Assembly (NCBI GenBank): GCA_016712865.1
Contig: JADJQH010000002.1
Coordinates: 248,001-312,000 of the forward strand
DNA: 64,000 nucleotides
From: Dokdonella sp.
GTDB taxonomy: Bacteria; Pseudomonadota; Gammaproteobacteria; Xanthomonadales; Rhodanobacteraceae
Direction: 5' to 3'
The position numbers and the translations under genes were made by a program. The notes under the pieces were generated by a model. The model was not told the origin of the DNA and did not search any database. It saw nothing but the letters and a program-made list of their open reading frames with translations. Positions 26,740-40,015 of this stretch are shown here, in pieces; within the stretch, counting starts at the first letter, position 1; every line of letters begins with the position of its first letter.

Positions 26740-28674
26740 ATGCCCAAGCGCCCAGCCCTCTGCAGTCTCGCCCTTGTGTCATTCCTGTCCTTCGCCCTGG
26801 CAGCACAGGCAGCGGACTACGGCCACTATCTGCTGGGCGATCCAAACGCAAAAACAGAGGGGAGCGTGCAACCCGGGCTGCTGTTGATGGGCGGTGGCGA
26901 CCGCAATTTCGATGCGCTGCGCTGGTTCATGCAGCGCGCTGGCGGCGGCCACGTCGTGGTCCTCCGCGCATCACAGGCCGGCGAAATCGGCGAGGAATTC
27001 TTCAACGAGGTGGGCGGCATCGCCTCGGTGGAGACCTTCGTGTTCAAGGACCGCGCAGCGGCCAGCGATGGCAAGATCCTGCGCGCGCTCAAGCATGCCG
27101 ATGGCATCTTCATCGCCGGCGGCGACCAGTCCCGCTACGTGCGTTGGTGGCGGGGCACGCCCGTCGCCGAGGCCCTGGATGCCCATGTGCGCGCAGGCAA
27201 GCCCCTCGGCGGCACCAGCGCCGGACTCGCCATGCTCGGTGAATACCTGTACGGAGCAATGGACGGTGGCAGCCAGATCAGCCCGCGCGCGTTGGCCGAC
27301 CCGCTGGGCTCATCCAATACCATCGAAACGGATTTCCTGCACATCGAGCTTCTGAAAGGAATCATCACCGACACCCATTTCAGCGAGCGCAACCGGCTCG
27401 GCCGTTTGATCGCGTTTGTGGCGAAGGGCGAATCGCTGGCTGGTCATCCCTTGCTTGGAATCGGCGTGGATGAGGATGCGGCAGTGGCAGTCGACGCCAA
27501 GGGCGCTGCGCGCGTATTCGCCACGGCTGCGGGTGCCGGCGCAACCATCGTCAAGGGCGGGTTTGCCACGCAGGTTGAAGACGAGGCCATGCAACTGGCG
27601 CGGGTGCATACCTTGCGCGCCGGCGTTGATTCCGTCCTGCACCTGCCGCAGGGAAGCGTCGAGAAGCCCTCCGCCGAACGCGACTATGCAGTTCGCGATG
27701 GCATTCTGGTGGCCCTGGATTCCCCGCTGCTGGTCATCCATGGTGGTGCGGGCGTGGAACGCGCCGATCTATCTGCGGACGATGAGGTCGCCGCGCGCCT
27801 TGCGCTTGAATCGGCATTGCGCGCCGGACACAAGGAACTTGCAGGAGGCAAGCCCGCGCTCGATGCAGTGACTGCGGCCATCACCGTGCTGGAAGACGCA
27901 CCACAGTTCAATGCCGGTCGCGGCGCCGTGTTCAACCACGACGGCAAGAACGAACTCGATTCCTCGATCATGGATGGCGCATCACACAAGGCCGGGGCCG
28001 TTGCCGGCGTGCACCGGGTGAAGAATCCGATCCTGCTTGCTCGCGCTGTGATGGAAAAGTCCAGGCACGTGATGATGGTTGGGGATGGTGCCGAGGCCTT
28101 TGCCGTCGAGAACGGATTCCGCCTGGTCGATCCTTCCTACTTCCGCACCGAGAAGCGCTGGCAGCAGTTGCAACGTGCGCTGCAGGAGGAACGCGAAGCC
28201 GAGGCAAAGGGCATTTCCCTGGTACTGCCAGGCAAGGCTTATTTCGGCACCGTCGGTGCACTCGCACTCGATGCCAAGGGCCATCTGGCGGCGGGCACCT
28301 CGACCGGAGGCATGACCAACAAGCGTTATGGTCGCGTGGGCGATTCCCCCATCATCGGCGCAGGCACCTGGGCCGATGCGCGCTGTGCGGTTTCCGGAAC
28401 CGGATGGGGCGAGTTCTACATCCGCGCATCGGCTGCGCACGAGATCTGCGCGCGCGTGCGTCTTTCCGGACAATCCATTGCACGGGCATCGGAGGGCGTC
28501 ATCAACGATGACATCCCCAAGGCCGGCGGTGACGGCGGCGCCATTGCACTGGCCAGCGATGGCACCTGGAGCATGCCGTTCAATACGGAGGGCATGTATC
28601 GCGGCTGGATTGGCAGCGATGGCGTGCCGCATGTTGACGTCTTCAGGACACCGGCACCGAGAAACACGCGCTGA
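26740..28674 (+). CDS. Exported cyanophycinase / isoaspartyl peptidase fusion
   Basis: A 644-residue two-enzyme protein. The signal peptide is MPKRPALCSLALVSFLSFA, cleaved near AQA-AD. Residues about 40-320 are a cyanophycinase-like S51 serine peptidase: nucleophile Ser160 in GGTSAGLAML, IFIAGGDQSRYVRWW, and the DTHFSERNRLGRL block. Residues about 328-644 are a plant-type asparaginase/isoaspartyl peptidase. They show VIHGGAGV, FNAGRGAVFNHDG and the autocleavage site FG-TVGAL with Thr504 as the predicted new N-terminus, then TSTGGMTNKRYGRVGDSP. Cyanophycinase yields beta-Asp-Arg dipeptides and isoaspartyl peptidase splits them, so the pair would complete polymer breakdown. ATG 26740 has AGGA ahead. 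No cyanophycin synthetase is in the window, so uptake of foreign polymer or of isopeptides is the inferred use. Confidence 0.88.
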   Translation: MPKRPALCSLALVSFLSFALAAQAADYGHYLLGDPNAKTEGSVQPGLLLMGGGDRNFDALRWFMQRAGGGHVVVLRASQAGEIGEEFFNEVGGIASVETFVFKDRAAASDGKILRALKHADGIFIAGGDQSRYVRWWRGTPVAEALDAHVRAGKPLGGTSAGLAMLGEYLYGAMDGGSQISPRALADPLGSSNTIETDFLHIELLKGIITDTHFSERNRLGRLIAFVAKGESLAGHPLLGIGVDEDAAVAVDAKGAARVFATAAGAGATIVKGGFATQVEDEAMQLARVHTLRAGVDSVLHLPQGSVEKPSAERDYAVRDGILVALDSPLLVIHGGAGVERADLSADDEVAARLALESALRAGHKELAGGKPALDAVTAAITVLEDAPQFNAGRGAVFNHDGKNELDSSIMDGASHKAGAVAGVHRVKNPILLARAVMEKSRHVMMVGDGAEAFAVENGFRLVDPSYFRTEKRWQQLQRALQEEREAEAKGISLVLPGKAYFGTVGALALDAKGHLAAGTSTGGMTNKRYGRVGDSPIIGAGTWADARCAVSGTGWGEFYIRASAAHEICARVRLSGQSIARASEGVINDDIPKAGGDGGAIALASDGTWSMPFNTEGMYRGWIGSDGVPHVDVFRTPAPRNTR

Positions 28675-28864
28675 CTGGGTCGGGCTGCACACGCTGTTGC
28701 GAGCCGATCCAGATGAGCCGAATTGCCTGTCGGCCGCATGCCAGGGTTCGGGATGTGTGCAGCCGCGCACAAGTCTGCAAGCCGGTACTGCGGAACCCGT
28801 GCCAGGGCGCGCCAGCCCTCGTTAAACTTCCCGCATTGGTCGGCTCGCCGGGGAGTAAGGGTCC

Positions 28865-31792
28865 ATGAACGCCTTCTTGCAACGCTTCGTGCTGGCGGTT
28901 TGCATCCTGCTTCCGGAACTGGCCCTGGCCGGCGCGTTGCCGTATGACATCGTCTACGTGCGCCAGCCTCGATTCGGCGACAACCAGAACACCAATTGGC
29001 CTGAAGTTTTCCATCCGGCGATGCTCGATCCCGGCGCGGATCTCATGCTGCTGCATCCCAACGGCAGTGAAGAAGTCCTGGTTGCCGGCGGCAATGGCAG
29101 CGTGACCGATCCGGTCCTGTCGTTCGACGCGCAATGGGTCTACTACAGCTACTTTCCGGATCTGCGCCCACAGGCCATCAACACCCAGCGTGACCTGCCC
29201 TACCAGGGTGCGGACATCTACCGCATCAACTTGAACACCCGTGTGGTGCAACGCTTGACCCACGGCGAGTTCACGCCCAACACCGGGGCCGGCAACTGGG
29301 ACGAATCCAATCCGCTGGACCCGCCTTCGCAGTTCAATCGGCTTGGCTACGGAATCTTCAATCTCGGACCGATGCCGCTGCCGGGTGGACGCATCGCATT
29401 CACCAGCAACCGCAACGGCTTCCAGCCACCCAAGGGATACACCAACCCCACCTTGCAGCTCTATGTCATGGATGAAGATGGCAGCAATGTGACCGCCATC
29501 GCGCCGATGTCGATTGGCAGCACCCTGCATCCGACCGTGCTGGCCGATGGTCGAATCATGTTCAGCACGTACGAGAGCCAGGGCCTGCGCGACCAGCGCT
29601 TGTGGGGCGTGTGGACGATCTGGCCCGATGGCCGGCATTGGGCTCCGCTGATCAGCGCATTCCGCAGGCCGCAGTCGCTGCATTTCATGACTCAGCTGAG
29701 CGGCGGTGACGTGGTGGTGGTCGACTACTACAACCTCAACAACAATGGCTTTGGCACCTTGTATCGCATGCCGCCGGCACTACCACCCGGCCAGCCCGCG
29801 TTCTACGACGCGTTCGCCACCGGAGCACCCGAAATCGGTCGCACGACAGGCAGCGGACTGGTGTACGGCTTCACCTTTCCATTCCAGCCGGTCGGTTTGC
29901 GTTCGATCACGCCATTCACCACGGGCGAAGACGAAGCCGCACCGGTGGGCAGCAATGGCATACGCGTCGGCAAGTTCACCCAGCCTTCCGCCGCACCCGG
30001 CAATGACCTGCTGGTGGTGTGGACGCCCGGACCTGCCAACGATCTCAATCGGCCATCGCCAATTCCCTACTACGACGCCGGCCTGTACCTGATCCCGAAT
30101 GGTGAAACCATCAACAGCCCGGCCGGGTTGGTGACGATCAAGAACAATCCCGCCTACAACGAAGCCTGGCCACGCGCGGTGGTGCCCTACTCGGCAATCC
30201 ACGGCATTGCCGAACCGGTCAACCTGCCCTGGCTTCCCAATGATGGAAGCCTGCACGCGGCCTTGCCTGCGGGCACCCCCAACGGCCTGGTCGGAACCTC
30301 AAGCTTTTACAAGCGCGAAAGCTTTCCCGGCCTGGTGACTCCCTGGTCCAATACTTTTGATGGACTGGATTCCTTCAACACCGCCGAGAACGAGCAGTCC
30401 AGCAACTGGGAAGGGCAAGGCGCCGATGCGGGCTTGTACTCCAACAGCGACATCTGGGCGGTACGCGTCGTGGCCATGGAACCCAACACCCATCGCAGCT
30501 ACGGCCCGAACGAAGGTCGCCAGTTCCACAACCACGCCAATGAGCGGCTGCGCGTAATGGGTGAAATTCCGCTGCGCAAATCCGATGGCAACGGCCAACC
30601 CATACTGGATGCGGAAGGCAACCCGGACACCAGTTTCCTGGCCAGGCTCCCGGCCGATACGCCCTTCACCTTCCAGACCCTCGATCGCCGCGGCATGGTG
30701 CTCAACATGGCGCAGACCTGGCACCAGGTTCGCCCCGGTGAAATGCGCGTGGGTTGCGGTGGCTGCCATGCGCACAGCCAGGCTCCACTGCCCTTTGCGG
30801 GAACGGCAGCCTCTGCCCCCGGATTCCAGCCTGTCGATCTGACCTCCACGCTGCCGCTGCTCACCGTGGTCAACGGCGAGCCGGCCCAGCGCAGCGTTGC
30901 GCCCGGCAGTTACGATGTGGAGTTCCTGGCCGACATCCGTCCCATCCTGCAGGCACGTTGCGTCAGCTGTCACCAGGGTGCCAATCCAGCCGGGAACCTC
31001 AACCTCAACGACCTGACCGAAATCGAAATTCCCAACGTCGGTGGCTACCCCGGCGACTACTACCGCCTGGCCATGGATGATGCCGCGCAATTTGGCTACC
31101 GTTCCGTGATCGGCAGTGGCCGGTGGCGGCAGACCAATGCCAGCCGCTATGTGCGCATGTTCCAGAGCCGCCGTTCCCTGTTGATCTGGAAGATTTTTGG
31201 CCAGCGCCTTGACGGATGGACCAATGCCGACCACCCGACGGAAACCGTGCCCGGCAATCCGGCAACCCTTCCGGCCGGTGCGGATCCCAATGCTGCGGAC
31301 ATCGATTTCACCGGCTCGATCATGCCTCCGCCACCGGCGCAGGGATTGAGCGAAGAGGAAAAGCTGACCTTCGTGCGCTGGATCGATCTGGGTGCACCCA
31401 TCGATACCGGCAATCCGGCCTACGGCTGGCGCCTGGATGACCTCAAGCCCACCTTGACGGTGTCCTCGCCACGCCCAGGCCTCAATTCCCAGGCCGTGAA
31501 TGTGATCCGCATCGGCGCCGCCGACATCAACAGCGGCCTGGCACCCGGATCACTCTCGCTGCGTGCGGATTTCGCCGTTGCCGGTCGTCCAGCGGGGAGC
31601 GAACTGGCAGACCTGCTGCAATCCTCGACGGCAGGAATCCACGTTCTTCCTCTGGCTGCGCCGCTACCGGAAATGGCGCAAGCCAACCTGCATGCCAGCG
31701 TGCGCGACGTACAGGGCAACATCACCCGCGTAGACGTGAGGTTCACCACGGTGCAGCTTGCCGACCTGATCTTTGCTGACGACTTCGAGTGA
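28865..31792 (+). CDS. Exported HzsA-related diheme protein
   Basis: A 975-residue exported protein. After the signal peptide (MNAFLQRFVLAVCILLPELA) comes a long propeller-like region of the kind shared with the hydrazine synthase alpha subunit: PGADLMLLHPNGSEEVLV, FNLGPMPLPGGRIAFTSNR, and TLHPTVLADGRIMFSTYESQ. Two c-type heme sites are present: CGGCH at residues 631-635 and CVSCH at 699-703. The extreme C-terminus is IFADDFE, resembling a recurring tail in secreted xanthomonad proteins. Hydrazine metabolism is not implied; most HzsA-related proteins are uncharacterised. It is 190 bases behind the fusion gene and may be separately transcribed. GGGGAG precedes the ATG. Confidence 0.72.
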   Translation: MNAFLQRFVLAVCILLPELALAGALPYDIVYVRQPRFGDNQNTNWPEVFHPAMLDPGADLMLLHPNGSEEVLVAGGNGSVTDPVLSFDAQWVYYSYFPDLRPQAINTQRDLPYQGADIYRINLNTRVVQRLTHGEFTPNTGAGNWDESNPLDPPSQFNRLGYGIFNLGPMPLPGGRIAFTSNRNGFQPPKGYTNPTLQLYVMDEDGSNVTAIAPMSIGSTLHPTVLADGRIMFSTYESQGLRDQRLWGVWTIWPDGRHWAPLISAFRRPQSLHFMTQLSGGDVVVVDYYNLNNNGFGTLYRMPPALPPGQPAFYDAFATGAPEIGRTTGSGLVYGFTFPFQPVGLRSITPFTTGEDEAAPVGSNGIRVGKFTQPSAAPGNDLLVVWTPGPANDLNRPSPIPYYDAGLYLIPNGETINSPAGLVTIKNNPAYNEAWPRAVVPYSAIHGIAEPVNLPWLPNDGSLHAALPAGTPNGLVGTSSFYKRESFPGLVTPWSNTFDGLDSFNTAENEQSSNWEGQGADAGLYSNSDIWAVRVVAMEPNTHRSYGPNEGRQFHNHANERLRVMGEIPLRKSDGNGQPILDAEGNPDTSFLARLPADTPFTFQTLDRRGMVLNMAQTWHQVRPGEMRVGCGGCHAHSQAPLPFAGTAASAPGFQPVDLTSTLPLLTVVNGEPAQRSVAPGSYDVEFLADIRPILQARCVSCHQGANPAGNLNLNDLTEIEIPNVGGYPGDYYRLAMDDAAQFGYRSVIGSGRWRQTNASRYVRMFQSRRSLLIWKIFGQRLDGWTNADHPTETVPGNPATLPAGADPNAADIDFTGSIMPPPPAQGLSEEEKLTFVRWIDLGAPIDTGNPAYGWRLDDLKPTLTVSSPRPGLNSQAVNVIRIGAADINSGLAPGSLSLRADFAVAGRPAGSELADLLQSSTAGIHVLPLAAPLPEMAQANLHASVRDVQGNITRVDVRFTTVQLADLIFADDFE

Positions 31793-32069
31793 GTTGTCTG
31801 ACTGAAGGCACAACGCCGACAGCGGGTTCGCCGATTCTTGCGTGGCATCTCCCATGGACTTCCGCTAGACTGCGCGCCGCGATCTGCGTCGCCCGCCGAT
31901 TTCCCTCGCGGAACTCCATTCCCGGCCTCATGGCCTGCAGCGGATCCCACCACTCGCGGTGACGACGCCCTTCCCCGGTATTCCCGCCATGTCGGCCGGA
32001 AGCCGGACGCTACAAGCCTGCAGCGCGGTTGATCAGGGACGTTCCAGGCCACATTCAAGGAGTTTTCAA

Positions 32070-33374
<1,305 letters not shown>

Positions 33375-33415
33375 GCCAAACCATCGCAGAACGCGCCGCG
33401 CGCTTCGGATCCTGC

Positions 33416-33451
33416 AAAAAAAAACGGGTGGCCGGATTGCTCCGGCCACCC
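33416..33451 (-). terminator. Rho-independent terminator of the M4 protease gene
   Basis: GGGTGGCCGGA (33426-33436) and TCCGGCCACCC (33441-33451) form a perfect 11-base stem around TTGC. On the minus strand it is followed by nine T (33416-33424). It lies 29 bases after the protease stop and may also block read-through from rhlE. Confidence 0.9.
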
Positions 33452-33480
33452 AGGTTCAGATCGTCAACGCAATCGCGCGA

Positions 33481-36381
<2,901 letters not shown>

Positions 36382-36793
36382 TTATTCCGGAATCGAAGGC
36401 CGCAGCGCCGAGTCGAGCCGTTGGCCCGAACTTGGCCCCATGAAACACTGCGGAATCCCCGGATTGCGTCCCAGACCCCCAATGGCCATGAGCGCGCCGG
36501 GCAAACTAGCAACCTTGTGCTCGAATGTAATGACGCGTCGCAATGCCTGATGCCGGCGAAAACCATCCGCTCAAATGATGAGAATCAATCCGCCTCCCGC
36601 CGGATCAATTGTCGTGAAAACCTTTGGTTATGCGCCTAACCTCGGATGGCTCATCACGATCAAAACCCATCACCCGAACCAAACGTTTCGCAGCGCAACA
36701 TTCCCGAACTGACATTTCCGGTCAGAAAGTGCCGATTTTGGCGTTTTCGCGAAGGACATGCCCCCGATCTCAGCAGCGAGCGAAAGGTGCCAA

Positions 36794-36954
36794 GGAAACT
36801 CTGATCAACCACAGTTTTCGTCACCCCGGCATACGCCGGGGTCCATTTTGCCCTTGATTCCATTGGAACAAGATCAAGATGGGTTCCGGCTTGACCAGCC
36901 ATTCGGCTGTTGTAAAGCGCCTCGCCGGAATGACGAGCAAAATCAGAGTTTCCC
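36794..36954 (-). repeat. 161-bp dispersed element, copy 2
   Basis: This is the reverse-orientation partner of 6827-6987, about 96% identical by eye (six differences). It lies in the 629-bp stretch 36325-36953, which holds the protease promoter region and no other gene. The terminal sequence CCTTAGGGAAACTCTGAT (minus strand) contains the TAG that ends moeB. Confidence 0.75.
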
Positions 36955-38114
36955 TAAGGGTCTCGAACCCGGACGGCGGAACACAGCTGCTCCAGATCCG
37001 TGAGCGGCCCAGCCGCGGCCGCCGGTCCGCAGCCAGGACATTGCGGATCACGCGGCAAGCCCAACTCGTGGAATCGCGCCGTCAACGCGTCCTGACAGAG
37101 CAAGCGTCCGATCAAGGGCTGCCCGATGCCGAGCAGGAGCTTGATCGCCTCGGTGGCCTGCAGCAGGCCGATGATTCCCGGCAACACGCCCAGCACGCCG
37201 GCCTCGCTGCAGTTGGGTGCATCGGAGGCATCCGGCGGCTGCGGAAACAGGCAGCGGTAACACGGCGACGCCGGATCGCGTGGATCAAATACGCTCACCT
37301 GCCCGCTGAACCGGTGAACGGCACCGTAGACGAGGGGAAGATTCAAGCGGCGACTGACTGAATTGAGCAGGTAGCGGGTCGGGAAATTGTCAGCCCCATC
37401 GATGACAAGATCGCTGCCTTCGAGCAACTCCAGCGCGTTCGATGCCTGCAGGCGGGTCTCGAACGTTTCGATGCAAACGCCGGGATTGAGCGCGCCCAGG
37501 GTCAGGCGCGCAGACTCGGCCTTGTTCATGCCGACGCGTGCCTCGCTGTGCAGCACCTGGCGTTGCAGGTTGGAACGCTCAACCCGATCATCATCGATCA
37601 CGCGCAGCGTGCCGACGCCGGCCGCAGCCAGATACAGCGCGGCTGGGGAGCCCAGGCCACCCGCTCCGATCAGCGCAATCCGCGCAGCCGACAACTTCTT
37701 CTGACCGGCAATCCCTACTTCCGGCAGGACCAGATGCCGCGCGTAGCGCTCAGCCGAATCCGCATCCAGTTCGCCGTATTCAACAGGCAATGCTTCGTTG
37801 CGCCAGCGATTGAACCCACCGCGCACGGAAACCACCTTTCGGTAACCCAGGGCAAGCAGCGATTCGCGGGCTGCCAGCGAGCGCCTGCCACTGGCACAAA
37901 GCAGAATCAGCGGTGAGGAAACATCCGGCACCCGCTTCACGATGTCACGAGCCAGATCAGCCATGGGCATGCCAAGTGCGCCGGGCGCGGTACCGCTGGC
38001 ACGCTCACCCGCATCGCGCACATCGATCAGGCAAACGCCGTGAGCCTGGAAGTCGATCACCTGTGCCGGATCGATCTCCATTCCGCAGGTTTCGAATGCA
38101 TCTCCCGGCGCCAT
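36954..38114 (-). CDS. moeB: Molybdopterin-synthase adenylyltransferase with rhodanese domain
   Basis: A 386-residue E1-like enzyme that adenylates the C-terminal glycine of MoaD so that it can receive sulfur. Unlike E. coli MoeB, it carries an N-terminal rhodanese domain (residues about 15-110; CLIDVRDAGERASG, and the persulfide Cys in LLCASGRRSLAA), as in MOCS3-type proteins, so it can bring its own sulfur. The ThiF/MoeB part has ALIGAGGLGSPAALYLA (ATP loop), DGADNFPTRYLLN and the zinc cysteines in PCYRCLFP and CPGCGP. It ends VRVRDP with the TAG contributed by the repeat 36794-36954. It is 14 bases downstream of moeA. Confidence 0.88.
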   Translation of the reverse strand: MAPGDAFETCGMEIDPAQVIDFQAHGVCLIDVRDAGERASGTAPGALGMPMADLARDIVKRVPDVSSPLILLCASGRRSLAARESLLALGYRKVVSVRGGFNRWRNEALPVEYGELDADSAERYARHLVLPEVGIAGQKKLSAARIALIGAGGLGSPAALYLAAAGVGTLRVIDDDRVERSNLQRQVLHSEARVGMNKAESARLTLGALNPGVCIETFETRLQASNALELLEGSDLVIDGADNFPTRYLLNSVSRRLNLPLVYGAVHRFSGQVSVFDPRDPASPCYRCLFPQPPDASDAPNCSEAGVLGVLPGIIGLLQATEAIKLLLGIGQPLIGRLLCQDALTARFHELGLPRDPQCPGCGPAAAAGPLTDLEQLCSAVRVRDP

Positions 38115-38128
38115 CTGCTTGCCTTGAC

Positions 38129-39370
38129 TCAGTCGTGCTGGATCGGAAAAACGCGTACGACCTGACCTGCATCCAGAGTCTGCGCGGACTCGGGAAATTC
38201 CACCAGGACATCGGCAGCAAGCATACCGCTGATCATTGCGGAACCTTGCCTGCTCGACACGCGAACATTGAGCGTACCGTCTTCACCGGACTCAAGACTT
38301 CCACGCAACATCTCCGTTCTCTGGTGCTGCTTGCGCACGGGCGCGACCAGTCGCGCATTCAACCAGCGCGGATGAAGTTCCCTGTCGCCCTGCAATGCAC
38401 GCAGCGCCGGACGAACCAGGCTCTGGAACGTCACCAGGCTGGAAACCGGATTCCCTGGCAGACAGAACAGCAAGGCGCCCTCGATCTCGCCAAACAGGAA
38501 CGGCATGCCGGGTCGCAAGCGCACCTTCCAGAAATGCACCTGCCCCAGCTCGCGCACCAGGCCTGGCAAATGGTCTGCTTCGCCGGCGGAAACACCGCCA
38601 CTGGTGATCACCACTTCAGATGCGCGGGCGGCATCCAGCAATGCGCATCGCAATTGTTCCCTGTCGTCCGCCACATGCCGGAATGGAAGCCCGTCGGGGC
38701 TTTCATCGGCTCGATCCAACTGCGCACCGGCACCACCCAGCAAGGCTGCCAGCCCGAAACCGTTGCTGTTGTAGATCTGCGCGCCGGAGCATGACTGCCC
38801 TGGCATCACCAGTTCATCTCCGGTGGAAATGATGCTGGCACGCGGCTGCCGGAATACCCGGACCCGGTCCATTCCGAGACTGGCCAGCAGAGAAGCATGG
38901 GTCGCGCGAATGCGTTGGCCACGCCCCACGGCAAGCTGCCCGGCGAGCATTTCCTCGCCGCGCGGGCGAACATTGGAGCCTTGGCGTTCGCCGGCACCGA
39001 TAACGGCGATATTCGCCTCAACGCGAACGCGCTCCTTGATCACCACCGTGTCCGCACCATTCGGCATGCGTGCGCCGGTCATGATGCGCATGCATTGACC
39101 GACACCCAGCACGCGCTGCGTGACATGCCCGGCAAGCAGCGTTTCCATCACCTGGAAACGCGCTTCGCCTTCGCAAGGCAAATCTTCGCCACGCACGGCA
39201 AAGCCATCCATGGCGGAATTGTCGAACGCCGGAATGTCATCGCTTGCATGTGCATCTTCGGCAAGCACGCGACCGACAGCCACCTGCAAGGGAATCGTGT
39301 CGATGGCCAGTTGCCTGGACTTGCAGATGGAAACCACGCGCTGCTGCGCTTCCTCAAGCGAGAGCGACAT
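38129..39370 (-). CDS. moeA: Molybdopterin molybdenumtransferase MoeA
   Basis: A 413-residue protein that inserts molybdate into adenylated molybdopterin, the last step of basic Mo-cofactor synthesis. The N-terminal domain shows IPAFDNSAMDGFAVRGED. The middle carries MRIMTGARMPNGADTVV and ASIISTGDELVMPGQ, and the MoCF-type core holds VITSGGVSAGEADHLP, RPGMPFLFG and LPGNPVSS. ATG 39370 is the family start; the open frame continues upstream into mobA only by chance. Seven bases separate it from the mobA stop, and moeB follows, so the three form a cofactor operon below der. Confidence 0.93.
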   Translation of the reverse strand: MSLSLEEAQQRVVSICKSRQLAIDTIPLQVAVGRVLAEDAHASDDIPAFDNSAMDGFAVRGEDLPCEGEARFQVMETLLAGHVTQRVLGVGQCMRIMTGARMPNGADTVVIKERVRVEANIAVIGAGERQGSNVRPRGEEMLAGQLAVGRGQRIRATHASLLASLGMDRVRVFRQPRASIISTGDELVMPGQSCSGAQIYNSNGFGLAALLGGAGAQLDRADESPDGLPFRHVADDREQLRCALLDAARASEVVITSGGVSAGEADHLPGLVRELGQVHFWKVRLRPGMPFLFGEIEGALLFCLPGNPVSSLVTFQSLVRPALRALQGDRELHPRWLNARLVAPVRKQHQRTEMLRGSLESGEDGTLNVRVSSRQGSAMISGMLAADVLVEFPESAQTLDAGQVVRVFPIQHD

Positions 39371-39377
39371 CGGAAAA

Positions 39378-39969
39378 TCACTCGATGGCACGCAGGCGCT
39401 CCTCGGCAAGCCTGAAATCCAGGGCAGTATTGAGGTTGCTCCAATCTCCGGGCAAGTCCGTGAGATCCACCTGCAAGGTGCCGATCTGAATCTGCCAGCC
39501 GGCAACACCGGCATCGCCGGCGAGCTGCGCTGCAGCGCTCTGCGCCAACGAGGTGTCGTACAGCGCAAACAAGGGTTGGCGCTGGCCGCCGACGATAGCC
39601 ACCGCACTGTCACCACCCGCCACGGCCACCGCTTCGCGCAGCCGTGAAATCCATCCTGTTGGGGGCGTCGGGCAATCAACGGGGACGGTTGCCATCCAGC
39701 GCGTCGGGCAAGCGGCCATCGCTGCGGAGATTCCTGCCAGCGGCCCGGCATGTCCGCAAACCGCGTCGCTGATGGTCGTCGCATGACGCCGGTAGTGCGC
39801 AAGATTTCGATTGGCCACGATCATCACGCCGGCATGATCTTCCCTGTCGAGAGCTGCCAAGGCCCATTCGACCAGCGGCTTCTCCGCCAAGCATGGCCAG
39901 GCCCTTGTCGATTCCTCCCAGGCGCGAGCCCTGGCCCCCGGCGAGAATGGCGACGGTCGTGTCCGACAT
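39378..39969 (-). pseudogene. mobA: mobA, broken by a one-base insertion
   Basis: MobA links GMP to molybdopterin. The N-terminus is clear from ATG 39969: VAILAGGQGSRLGGIDKGLA, the nucleotide-binding loop. The frame then fails near 39885-39891. The rest continues in the next frame (EKPLVEWALAALDRE, VPVDCPTPPTGW, ending DFRLAEERLRAIE) to the stop at 39378. Removing one G from CTTGGCGGAG would restore M-L-A-E-K-P and a protein of about 196 residues. Either the gene is inactive, which would block MGD-cofactor enzymes, or the base is a sequencing error. Intact flanking coding and gene order favour an error or a recent mutation. Confidence 0.85.
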
Positions 39970-40015
39970 GGTCGACTCCGTTTCTGCCTGATTCCGCCTG
40001 CGCCCAACGCGTTGC

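Noticed and set aside
28865-31792. Hydrazine synthase function
   Set aside because: Only the alpha-type fold and heme motifs are present; no beta/gamma subunits or other anammox genes are seen.
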